A stretch of DNA of 42,991 bases from Welwitschia mirabilis (taxonomy: Eukaryota > Gnetophyta > Gnetopsida > Welwitschiales): assembly GCA_051453625.1 (NCBI GenBank), contig JBOZIK010000001.1, positions 234,594,045 to 234,637,035 on the forward strand, in the 5' to 3' direction. Shown here piece after piece: positions 33,877 to 42,991 of the stretch. A model generated the notes under the pieces. The model ran no database searches and was not told the origin of the DNA. It saw only the letters and a list, made by a program, of their open reading frames with translations. Position 1 is the first letter of the stretch. Every line of letters starts with the position of its first letter. Both the position numbers and the translations under genes were made by a program.

Positions 33877-34720
33877 AAAATTAAGACATTTATAATTTTA
33901 ATCAAAAGAAATATTTTAATGAGAAAATGACTTAAGGGTTTTGATATTTTAGATAAATATTAAATAAATATTTCATGATAACAAGCATATATGAAAAAAA
34001 TATCTACTATTGAATTTCTAAGAAGGAAAAGATAAGTAATAAGTTAAAGTTTATCTAGGTTCATTTCTATCTGATTCTTAAGAATCATATGTTCCAAAAA
34101 TATACCCTCTATAACCATAATATTATACTTATTTAATTAAGAATAAGATTTTTATCTTTATAGTATATTAAAAAAATTTTAAATAACAAGGTATGATTCA
34201 ATAATCTCATTAATAGACATAAAATTCATTCATGAAAACTTTAAAGAATTTATTAATCACATCAAAAGAAATACTTATCATCTACCATTGGAAGGTATCG
34301 AGGGAATTACAAAGATTATACAACATTATCTTTTATTAAAAGAAAAAAAATTATAAATGGGAATTTAAAAGTAGTATGTTTTTATTTTTCATTGATAATT
34401 ACTATCTTATGATGTTCTATGTATTCATTTAGAAGGCATTATTAGTCATGACCCACTAATATTTCTAAGATATTATCAACAAGAGGAAAAAAAAATAATC
34501 CTTGCAAGTCATGATATTTAGTTTTCTATAATTACTACATATTCTCAATTACTCTTTTACTCTAGTTGGAATCAATTCATTATTCTTAATTATTGTAATT
34601 CTTAACTTTTAGGAATAGTTTGTATATGGATTACCAATCAACTATTACACATTGGATAGATGATATAAGCATCTAATTATTTAAGGCCTTTCTTTATTAC
34701 TACTTCTTTTATTTAAAGAT
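33830..34720 (-). pseudogene. Reverse transcriptase remnant of G3
   Basis: In living elements this copies the RNA into DNA. Minus-strand motifs in order: VVIKKGLK, LDAYIIYP (about 34700-34650; family V-KEVLKLL-AGIIYPI); RKLNIMTCKDYFF (about 34530-34500; family YRKLN--TRKDHFPLPF); LVDNILEIL; NLCNSLDTFQ (family GLCNAPATFQ); FKVFMNEFYVY (34243-34211), where the FMDD active site has become FMNE so both Asp are lost; IMVIEGIFLEH (about 34110-34078; family FMVQEGIVLGH); and YLSKISKPLSHFL (about 33960-33922; family FSKIAKPL-NLL). Stops and several frameshifts separate these. It is unmistakably gypsy RT and clearly inactive. Confidence 0.92.
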
Positions 34721-35180
34721 TTAAGTCTAAGATAAGGCTCTCAACTAGGCTTAGAATTTTATTTTAATGAATTCTTTACATGCATGTAATATTCTTATCT
34801 CTTTTAATATTAATATAGTTCATCCTATGATCTTCTTATGCTATTTTAGCATAAAAAATAAGGATTTGTCTTAAGAAGTTAATAACCTTTATAGATTACT
34901 ATAGGATAGGATCTTTTTATATCTAAGGAATGCATATTTTGTATCCTCTAAAGGAAATTTATGTTTTACATTAAGAAGATGTGCTTTACTATACGTTCTT
35001 CTTAATGTTTCATATAATAGATTTCCATGTTTCTTCTTTGTATGATATGTACTAGAGTTAAGATTTCTATGGATATTTAATGTTATTTTTTCATGTGGTT
35101 TATATAGTGGATGATTAATTTAAAATAAAAATATTTTAAAATATTATCTTCATTTTGAAAGTAAATGTAAATAGTCTTCT
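34721..35180 (-). pseudogene. Protease-RT linker of G3
   Basis: The minus strand reads LEDTKYAFLRYKKILSYSNL (family LP-HLKYAFL----T-PVIIS--L) and later HKKIIG-x-T (34840-34817; family HK-AIGWT), the same landmark seen at about 28615-28632 in element P. It confirms reading order and orientation. Confidence 0.82.
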
Positions 35181-35445
35181 TAAACTAAGAGAAAAATTCT
35201 TTAAGATTTCTTTCTATATTCAAAGCTACAAATTCACTAGGTAGTAAAATATGTGTACTTATATCAAAACATTTTTTACTATTTCTTTTAAAATATTATT
35301 TAAGTAATTAGTAAGTTGCAAAGTTATTCTAGTGTTATTTAGTTCTTCTAATTCAAGTTCTTTACATAGTTTAAAAAATTAAGTTTATAGTAACTTCTAA
35401 TTTTATTAAGGCTTTTTCTATTCTCTTTTTACCTATGATACATCA
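35181..35445 (-). pseudogene. Protease remnant of G3
   Basis: The minus strand reads IGKKRIEKALIKLEVTIN (about 35435-35385), in which the active-site D-L-G-A-S has become K-L-E-V-T, so the catalytic Asp is gone. LEEL-NNTRITLQLTNYL follows (family LGELK-T-ITLQLADRS), then KEIVKNVLI (family -GIVEDVLV) and YYLVNFVAL (family FPVDFVVL). The fold order is complete. Confidence 0.87.
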
Positions 35446-37084
35446 GATTGTTAGGGAACTAGGATTTGTAAATTATGATGGAAATTTTTTCTCCCTTAAA
35501 TTATTCCATTTATTTATTAAGCTGAAAATAAATATGTATTTTTCTATTTAGTATGCATGTATCCTTAAAGATTTTAACATAATATGGGACTTATTTAATG
35601 GAATTTAAAAGTGGAATTCTTATTTTTACTTTCTTAAATATTTTTATATATTTGTACTTATGATATTTATTTGTTAATGATGTATGGAATTTAGGTGATG
35701 GGAAATTTTGTAAATATTTACATTTAAATAGTTTTTCATAATCACCTTTTTAAATTTTATATGTGATTTGAGGTAAGAAGTTAGATATAGAAGGGTGTTT
35801 CCTAATGGATTAGACATGTTTGTTAATTTGGGTATCATTTCTAGGTGAGATAGTATTGACTTAATTGAACTTCTCTTTCTTGATTCATAATGTTGACACT
35901 GTTTAAAAGGGTAATGTGTTATCTATAATATTATTATCTTTTATATTATGGAGTATGATCAATACATGAATTGTAATTCAAAAAGTTATTCATTCCTTCT
36001 TCTAAGTAGTAAAGAGTTTAAGATTTTTACTTCTTTATTTAGCTTTTGTATTATTTGTGGATAACTAGATATTCATGAATTTTTTAGAATGTTCTTTAGT
36101 GGTCTAATTTGAGATGACTTAGTGGTTTTGACTTTTATTCCTCAAGTTTTATGGTCTTGTAAAAATTTCAAAAGAAGAACAATGATTTTTATTATTAATA
36201 ATTTCTCAAAAGATGACTCTTAGCTTATATGATATTTAACCATTTAGTTAATATCTCTTTTCATAGTTTAATATAGGAACACTTAATAGTGTTATTTTTA
36301 TTATAAGACATATAATACATATACCTCCATCATTAGTTGGTTTAGGTCTAGATACCTTAAGGCTATCTAATGTTTAGTTAGTTCGTCTAACTTCTTGGTA
36401 ATACCATTTTAGTCATATGCCTCTAGATTTCTATTTTCCCATATTTGTATTCCTAAAATATCTTTTCTAACTCTTATATCTCTTAGCCATATTTTTTTTA
36501 GAAGTGAATTTCCACCACTTATCATATCTATTAGTTTCCTACTTTTTGTAATTAGTATTTCATATAAAAGAATTAAGAATATCCAAACCTCAAAATCATG
36601 TTATACTTTGAATTTATCTTTAATAAGCCTTTAAAGTGATCAAAAACATTGTGAAAGAATTTTTATCCTTTTCTAAAATTCATGATTTTTCTTTATATTC
36701 ATTGGGTTTTTGTATTAAAAAGTACTTTGCTAAGAACTCACATTTAAAATATCTTCATAACATCACAGAATGAGATTTTAAATGTTTTGGTCAATAAGTC
36801 ATTTTTTCTTTTAAAAAAGAAATAAAAACTTTCATGATAAAATAATTTACCTTCATATATTATCTTTTAAATAATGACTAAAAGTTTGGTTAAGTGATCA
36901 CAAAAATCTTTATAATCTAAGCCATGAAATTTGAGTAGTAAATTAATAAGATATAACTTTAATTCAATTCTACAAGGGAATAAAACCATATAAGAAGGTG
37001 TAGTTAAACATTTAGATTTTCATAATTCTTTTAAATTTTTATAGGTGACCCTTGATGGATGTTGTTTTTATCTTTTTTAGACAT
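35446..37084 (-). pseudogene. Gag remnant of G3
   Basis: The inferred start is the ATG at 37084-37082 (M-S-K-K-D-K-N-N-I-H-Q-G-S-P), an Asn/Gln-rich opening like those of related Gags. The capsid motif LLLKFHGLDYKDFCDHLTKL (about 36950-36890) matches LLPKFHGL--EDPY-HLKEF. Further on, KVSRPKPTNDGGICIICLII covers the knuckle start (about 36360-36304). C-x2-C is kept, but His and the last Cys of C-x2-C-x4-H-x4-C are Ile and Val. Much of 35446-36250 and 36400-36850 is too decayed to assign base by base. Confidence 0.83.
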
Positions 37085-39808
37085 GGTTACTTGGCTAGAA
37101 GAATATCAGTCATATTTTTAATTAAGATTTCACTAGTCTAAAATCTATGCTTTATGTATCCTTAAATTTGAAAGTGATTAGTATTCTAGTTATTTGTTAC
37201 TTTTCTTATGAAGTTAATCAATAATAGATATAATACAATAATGTATGTGAAGTTAGAATAAATAAAAATATTGTTATGTTATACTACTAATGCAAAATAA
37301 TAGTAATTATTAAAATATTAAATGGTAGTATTGATTAATTACATAATTCTATATTAAAATATGAGAGAAAAGACTATAAAATATTATGCTATTTACTACA
37401 AGGCATTAAATAGAAAATGTTTTTAATTTTAAAAAATGTGTTCAAAAAATAAAGGTACTTATTAATAGTAAAACACATATATAGGTTTCATAAACTTTCT
37501 TAACAAAATTAAACTTAATTTTTTATACAACTAAAAATGTAAAAATAAGAATAGATTACACCTAAATAGAAATGATATTCCACTTAATATACTACTAGAA
37601 AGGGCATATAAATCCATAATTCTATGTTTTATATTCTCCTAGTTATTGCAAAATATATAAAATATTTTTATGGGTTTTATAAAGGTAGATATGAGAAAAA
37701 AAAAATTTCATATAGAAAAGTGATTCTTAATAAATCAAGAAATATAGATTGTAATCCCTAGTAATAGCATTAGAAACTTGCTACACCTTGAATTCTATAA
37801 TAGTTTATGGTTTAAAAAAGATGTCCTCTAATTATTTAGGTATAAATAATAGTTCTAAATAAAAAACTAAAAAATTTTATTATAGTAATCTTAATTATTA
37901 TTCTCTCATAGAAATTGCAAAGTTGATTTAAAAATTATAATAATGAATAAAGTTTTCAAAGCTATGTTTGATTAGAAAGATGATTTAAAATTAATTATAG
38001 AATGAGTTCATTTAAATTAGTTATCTTCTCATAAAAGTTAGAAATTACTATTCATTTAAAAATCTATTAAGAAAAACCTAGTCAAGTAAAGGATAATTTA
38101 ACAAGTACAATTTGGGCTCATAAAAAAGTGATAAAATATTCATTATATATTTTAAATGTAATAAAAGTACAAGTATTAGAAAATATTATAGTAATAAAAC
38201 ATAGGGAAAACTAGGATAGCATGAAATATATTAGAAACTATCATGTAATCATATATGACTTCAGAGAGTATTAAAGTAATAGACATAAGAAAGAAATATA
38301 AAACAAACATTAGAATGTATTATTATATAATCAATAATTTTAATTTAACTAAAAAAAAGTAAACTAAATTTGATCATATGTTAAAGTGTATTTACTAATG
38401 ATGTAAACACTGTACATGATTCCAAATTACCTAAGTTAAAAGCTAGGGTAAAGCATAATAAATGCCACATAAGCCCATCATTCTATCATACTAAAGGATT
38501 AAAAATAGAGATTTGGAATTTCATGGTGAGATGAGCCCTTATCATAGCCATCAAAATGTTGAATCTAAAATGGAATATTATAATGAATGAATGAAGAACA
38601 AAGATCTATAACTAGAATACTTTAATCTAGAAGATTGTTCATGGTGAAATTTGGCTTTGATTATATCTATCATTAATGTGCAGTAAATAGCAAGATCATC
38701 ATAGGAATACAAATATTACATGGCTAAATATAACATTTACTAATAGTAGTAGAACTTTCATTTATATTATAGTCCTAGTGTTGTTGTTCCATAAAGATAG
38801 ATAATAAAAACAGTAATACAAGCATAATGATATTGAATACTAGAGAGTGAAATGATATGAGAGATCTAGAAATGGGATATAACATTTAAAATAATATAAT
38901 AACTTCATGGAAAATCATAACTACTAAAGTAAAATCATGTAGCATTTACTTCCAAATAAAGCATAATGATATAGTTCTTTAGAAGAATGATTGCTTATGT
39001 AGTCTAAGCTCAACCATAATGGCATAATTCCATTTATCATAGACATGAGGGTGATATATTCAAGCCATCTAGCCTTCATAAGAAGAATAAAATAAGCATA
39101 AAAAGTAGGAATTCCATAAGATCCATTAAATAAAAATTTATATTTTGCAAGATCAAATGAAAAGAAGAATTACTAAATAGATCTTAAAGTAAAAGCATGC
39201 CTCAGTCAATCTGAAGCATGAAAAGTATGAGACAATCATAACTTGATATCAAAACAATTCATTAAGAAAATGTAACACTTTATTATTTGAAAATTAAAAT
39301 CATACAATCTAAAAATGAACTCATTCTAAACTAAAAAGCATCAAGCTAGTTTAATAGCTATCCATCTATGGTAGGCTTAGAAATAACCCATGACTAAAAC
39401 TCCAATATCTTTGATAATGATATGGTATATCATGTCTTCTTCAGGTGAAGAGAGGTAGGGTGTTTATAGGCCAAAATTAGGTTTATAATTAGAGTTTCAA
39501 ATGCCTAATGAGGTCATTCTAAGAAATGTCCAAAATGTATGAAATTATTCTTTAGTCATGGGGCCAAATTGAGTGGTTCTTCTTGGAAAATATTTCTCAT
39601 TCATCTTCTTTTTATACAAGTGATTAGAATGGATTTCCTATAGGAAGAGAACTCAAGAATGTAATCTTGATACTATTATACTTAGAGTGACTATCATCCA
39701 TAATCCTAGAACTAGTATTAGCAACAATTGTAAGTAGCACACCTCCATCTTTTACCATAATGCCCTTAATGATAATTTATCCTACAAAATAATAATGTTA
39801 AGGTAGAT
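37085..39808. other. Unassigned, probably leader and 5' LTR of G3
   Basis: The 5' LTR of G3 should lie here, but I found no primer-binding site and no second LTR to compare with. The sequence is A+T-rich without coding motifs. A TATA-like box at 39450-39466 on the minus strand fits an LTR promoter. Small loosely similar blocks (ttcatggtga at 38521 and 38639) are too short to interpret. Confidence 0.35.
39450..39466 (-). promoter_or_regulatory. TATA-like promoter candidate, minus strand
   Basis: The minus strand reads ggcctataaacacccta, with a GC-flanked TATA box typical of plant LTR U3/R boundaries and followed by a C/T-rich stretch (acctctcttcacc). It is downstream of the polypurine-like tract at 39946-39931, consistent with a minus-strand LTR starting near 39922. 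Confidence 0.4.
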
Positions 39809-39904
39809 TATTAGTAAAACTAGATTTCCATGGCCTTAAGCTTAATAAATACATAAAACCATTATGATGGTTATTAGTAAAACTAGATTTCCATGGCCTT
39901 AAGC
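39809..39904 (+). repeat. Two-unit tandem repeat, 61-bp period
   Basis: The block ttattagtaaaactagattt followed by ccatggccttaagct occurs at 39809-39843 and 39870-39904 without differences over about 35 bases. In otherwise heavily diverged DNA, such identity points to a recent small duplication. Confidence 0.8.
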
Positions 39905-39930
39905 TAAATGTCAATTTTTGCATGTTAAAA

Positions 39931-39946
39931 TATCCCCCAACCAATC
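39931..39946 (-). other. Polypurine-like tract
   Basis: The minus strand reads gattggttgggggata. It is close to the ttggttggggata motif of element P (30751-30763) and lies just before a TG at 39922-39921, as expected at the 3' LTR of a further minus-strand gypsy element extending to the right. Confidence 0.45.
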
Positions 39947-42937
39947 ATTTGCTACTTGTTAGGAAAAAATGTGTCAAAAGTTTATATAACATTGAAAAAA
40001 TTACAAATCAACTTAATTAACTATAAAAATATGAAGGATTTTTAAAAACAAATTTAGGCAATGTAATATAAAACTACACTTAAGCAAAAGATAGCGCATG
40101 GAAAGTAACTACTTAAGTGTAAATGTTAATCCTTCCAAATAATGCTAAACTTTTTCCTCAAAGTTCAAAAAGATAAAATATTTAATGTGAACATAATGAA
40201 GAATCAATGATTCATGATATAATTTGATCTAAAATGAGATAAAAAGGATAGTTACAAAAATGAAAATATGCAATACAAGTTCTTAAAAAAAATGAAATAC
40301 AAACTAATGCAAATGAAAGACTAAAAATCAGGAATGAAGCTTTCGTTATAATATGTTAAACTTCTAAATTTGAAACATATGACTATGTAAAAGATCATGA
40401 AAAGACTAAAAAAAAGGAAGTATAAGAAATGAATGTGATGATTTTTAATAGAGAAATAAATGATGAATTTAAATCACTCAATTTCTATAAATTTTTAATA
40501 GATATCTAAGTGATAGAAATACATGAAAATCTAATGTATAATATTTGTGTAAAAAGGAAATATATCTTTATAAGTTAAGATAGTGGCACTAATTAGGGAG
40601 GCCAATGACACTATCTCTATTAAGAGTTATATATTAAATATTATGTTTCATAGCATAAAAATTAAATTAAGGATTTCATAGTTAAGTATTAGTTTAGGGA
40701 AGAGGAAAAGACCATATTTGTATAAACTACAACTCATATTTATTATTTTAAGGTGTTTAAAAGGAATTATAACAAACCAAGATGTAAGTATAATATAGCT
40801 ATTAAATCTAAGAATTGCAAGTGAAGAAGGACAAGTGAGTAAGATAGTGAAATAAATTTAGCTTAAAAATCTTCTATGAGAGCCTGACCTATCTATATTT
40901 TCATCCACCTTTTCTTGCCACTTAGACATTTTCTTTTTTGTTTCTTTATAATTATTTTCATCTACTTCTGTAGCTTTCCAATCCAAGTCCTTTGATATTT
41001 AAGAACTTTATATAAAAAAGTATCACTTGAAGTAGTGGCAAAATGTCTATGAGTAGTAAAAAGAGGAGTGAAAAAAGGTGGAGAAAATGGCCATGAGAGG
41101 TTTCACCAATAGCATCTTTCCCCTTTCTTCTTGTAGTGGGTGAAGAGTAGGGAGAAGAAGGAGCTTAACAAGAAGGAGAAGTCCTTTAAGGATGTTCTTG
41201 TTCTTCTTCTTAAATTTCTTAAAGTCTTCTTAGAGTCCAATCCTAATTTTTATTGGTGATGTTTTCATTGGAGGTCGTATCTTATTACTCAAAGTCTAGA
41301 GTATAAGCTAAGACATAATAGATTAAGTTTCAAAGTAGAAAAGAGAAGGAAATATTAGTCTTATAACCCATATTATTGGCTATATCAATAAAGATGCATT
41401 TGAAAATGTCAAAGGTTTTTCTATTTTGGATAATCCTAATCATTTTAAAGTGACTACTATGGGCATTAGTTACATGAGATGTGATAATTAATTACTAATG
41501 GTAAACCTAAAAAATACAAGTTGTTTCTTGTAAGGGTATTTAAAATAACAATCCTTATCTATTTGATGCATATTTAAGATTAATTACATTACAATAATAG
41601 CTAAGGGATTTGGTAAGAATATAAAACAAACTATTATTAAAAGAAATAATAAAGGAAATGTGTTGGATAAAGGAATGAATTACCCAAGAATCATCATTTT
41701 CAATTGTCGCATTCTTATAAAACTCTAAAACAATCATTGTGAAGTAGTAGGTGTCATTTTTCTTTAGTAAGTAACTCTAACTCCTTTCTTAAATTTTATC
41801 AAGATAAAAGGATGCAAAGAAAGTAAGGAATAATTTTAAGATGCTTTCTTTAAAAATGTTGCATGCTCTCCCACTCATCAAGTCCTAAAATGATAAATTA
41901 GAATGAAAAAAAAAAGAAATAAAAAAGAGAAAAATGAAATATAGATTATAAAAATGAAAAATAAAGTAAAAAATAAATAAAAAAATTTTAAATATTAAAA
42001 CGGGCTCATGAATGATCTCTAAACCAAAAGGAAGTTAAAATAATACTATAACAAAAAGTTAGATGTGTAATAAAAAGAACATATAGTAATGCTAATGAGA
42101 GGAGACAACGATGCTAATAGAATTTTGAGACATGGCTTACAAAAATTTGAGGAGGGAATTAGTGGTGTGGGGGTTATAAGAGCTATGAGTTATTTATGTG
42201 CAAAACTCAAAATCATGAATTTTTATAGAAAGTGCATGAAATAAGAATCATTAAATGACTAGATTTTATCAATGATTTAGATTAATTTTACATTCAGTTT
42301 AGCCATGGATATAGGTATCAAATTATGAAAAAAATCAATGTTTCTATTAATGTGTTTTTTATAGAAGGCAAATCATAGGATTATGAATTGAAATGGATCA
42401 TGAAAATAATTCACAACATGATGAAATAAATAAATGAAATGAAAAATCCTACTATGCATCCTATAATAAATGAAACAATATGAATGCAAGCTAATGGCCT
42501 TATTATTTATACAATTTTAGGTGGATATTTCAGTAAGATATATAAAATATAAATTAGTAAATATTTTTAATCATAAAACTATCCAAAGATCTCAATTTTG
42601 ATTGTTAAAAAAATAAAATAAAAGATCTCTCCAATTCTATCTTAATTTCATTCGTCTCCTTTCTTCTTTCATTGGCATATAAGCTTTAAGCATTTAATCA
42701 TATTGATAATTTGGTATTATGATATGTTATTTTAATAGATTTAACATGTTATACAAAAAGAATTTAATGATTTATTAATAGTAAGCATCTATAGCCTTAA
42801 TGTAGATGAATGTTTCAAAAATGAATTGTTAGAGTTGCATTGCTAGTAGGCATGTATAGCCTTGATTTAGTTAAATAAATCCAATAGAAATGCTAAAGAG
42901 ATTCAAGATTTTTCTTGATTTTCTTTGATCATTATTT
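39947..42937. other. Unassigned decayed DNA
   Basis: By position this may be the internal region of a further minus-strand element. The segment 41060-41240 is less A+T-rich and purine-rich on the plus strand, and its minus strand reads GKDAIGETSHGHF with no match I can name. The 60-codon minus frame at 41555-41737 shows no domain. A short block (agtaagcatctatagcctta, 42781-42800) recurs in changed form at about 42846-42865 (agtaggcatgtatagccttg). Confidence 0.35.
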
Positions 42938-42991
42938 TATATATGTGTGTGTATGTATGTGTGTGTGTATGTGTGTGTGTGTGTGTGTGTG
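42938..42991 (+). repeat. TG microsatellite, cut by the window end
   Basis: tatatatgtgtgtgtatg continuing as (tg)n to the last base, interrupted by a few ta units. Confidence 0.95.

Noticed and set aside
41060-41240. Purine-rich stretch as a host gene exon
   Set aside because: No splice sites or protein match that I can support. Frames on both strands break within about 60 codons. Kept only as unassigned DNA.
1-42991. A novel defence, toxin or biosynthetic system
   Set aside because: Nothing in any frame supports one. All recognisable coding signal is decayed LTR retrotransposon.

Overview
This window looks like gene-free, transposon-filled DNA from a nuclear plant genome. The evidence is the strong A+T richness (by eye roughly three quarters or more), the absence of any open frame that reads like a host gene, and several decayed Ty3/gypsy LTR retrotransposons. 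Their Gag, protease, reverse transcriptase and integrase remnants match plant elements of the Athila/Tat (OTA) type. No rRNA, tRNA, CRISPR or prokaryotic operon structure was seen. I do not name a species. Six runs of N show this is a draft assembly, and most gaps have direct repeats at their edges.

Layout, left to right. Positions 1-3628 are the 3' internal part of a plus-strand gypsy element (family 1), in which a segment of about 1.2-1.6 kb occurs twice, followed by a polypurine tract and a 3' LTR (copy C, 3629-~4698). A second LTR of the same family (copy D, ~5889-7156) follows. Positions 7157-10472 are unassigned, decayed DNA. Positions 10967-20928 hold a structurally complete but coding-dead family 1 element on the minus strand: LTR B, primer-binding site, Gag with an intact CCHC knuckle, protease, the same 3' repeat segment, polypurine tract, LTR A. 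It may sit inside an older LTR (10488-10966 plus 20929-21748) that contains a 36-bp tandem array.

Positions ~24090-37084 are a clear nest. A minus-strand gypsy element (here G3) reads Gag, protease, RT, RNase H and integrase from 37084 leftwards. Its integrase gene is cut by a plus-strand element (here P, 24331-32122) with LTRs of about 1.18 kb, Gag and protease but no visible RT or integrase. The integrase resumes on the far side of P with its conserved HPQ motif. Positions 37085-42940 are mostly unassigned, with a possible further minus-strand LTR. The window ends in a TG microsatellite.

No element could encode a working protein: catalytic residues are changed (protease Asp to Asn, Tyr or Lys; RT FMDD to FMNE) and stops and frameshifts are frequent. 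The most useful observations are the integrase-splitting nest, evidence from protein collinearity and LTR alignment that several assembly gaps are artefactual or mis-sized, the reused 3' segment with a possible antisense reading frame, and the conserved palindrome and TATA structure of the family 1 LTRs.
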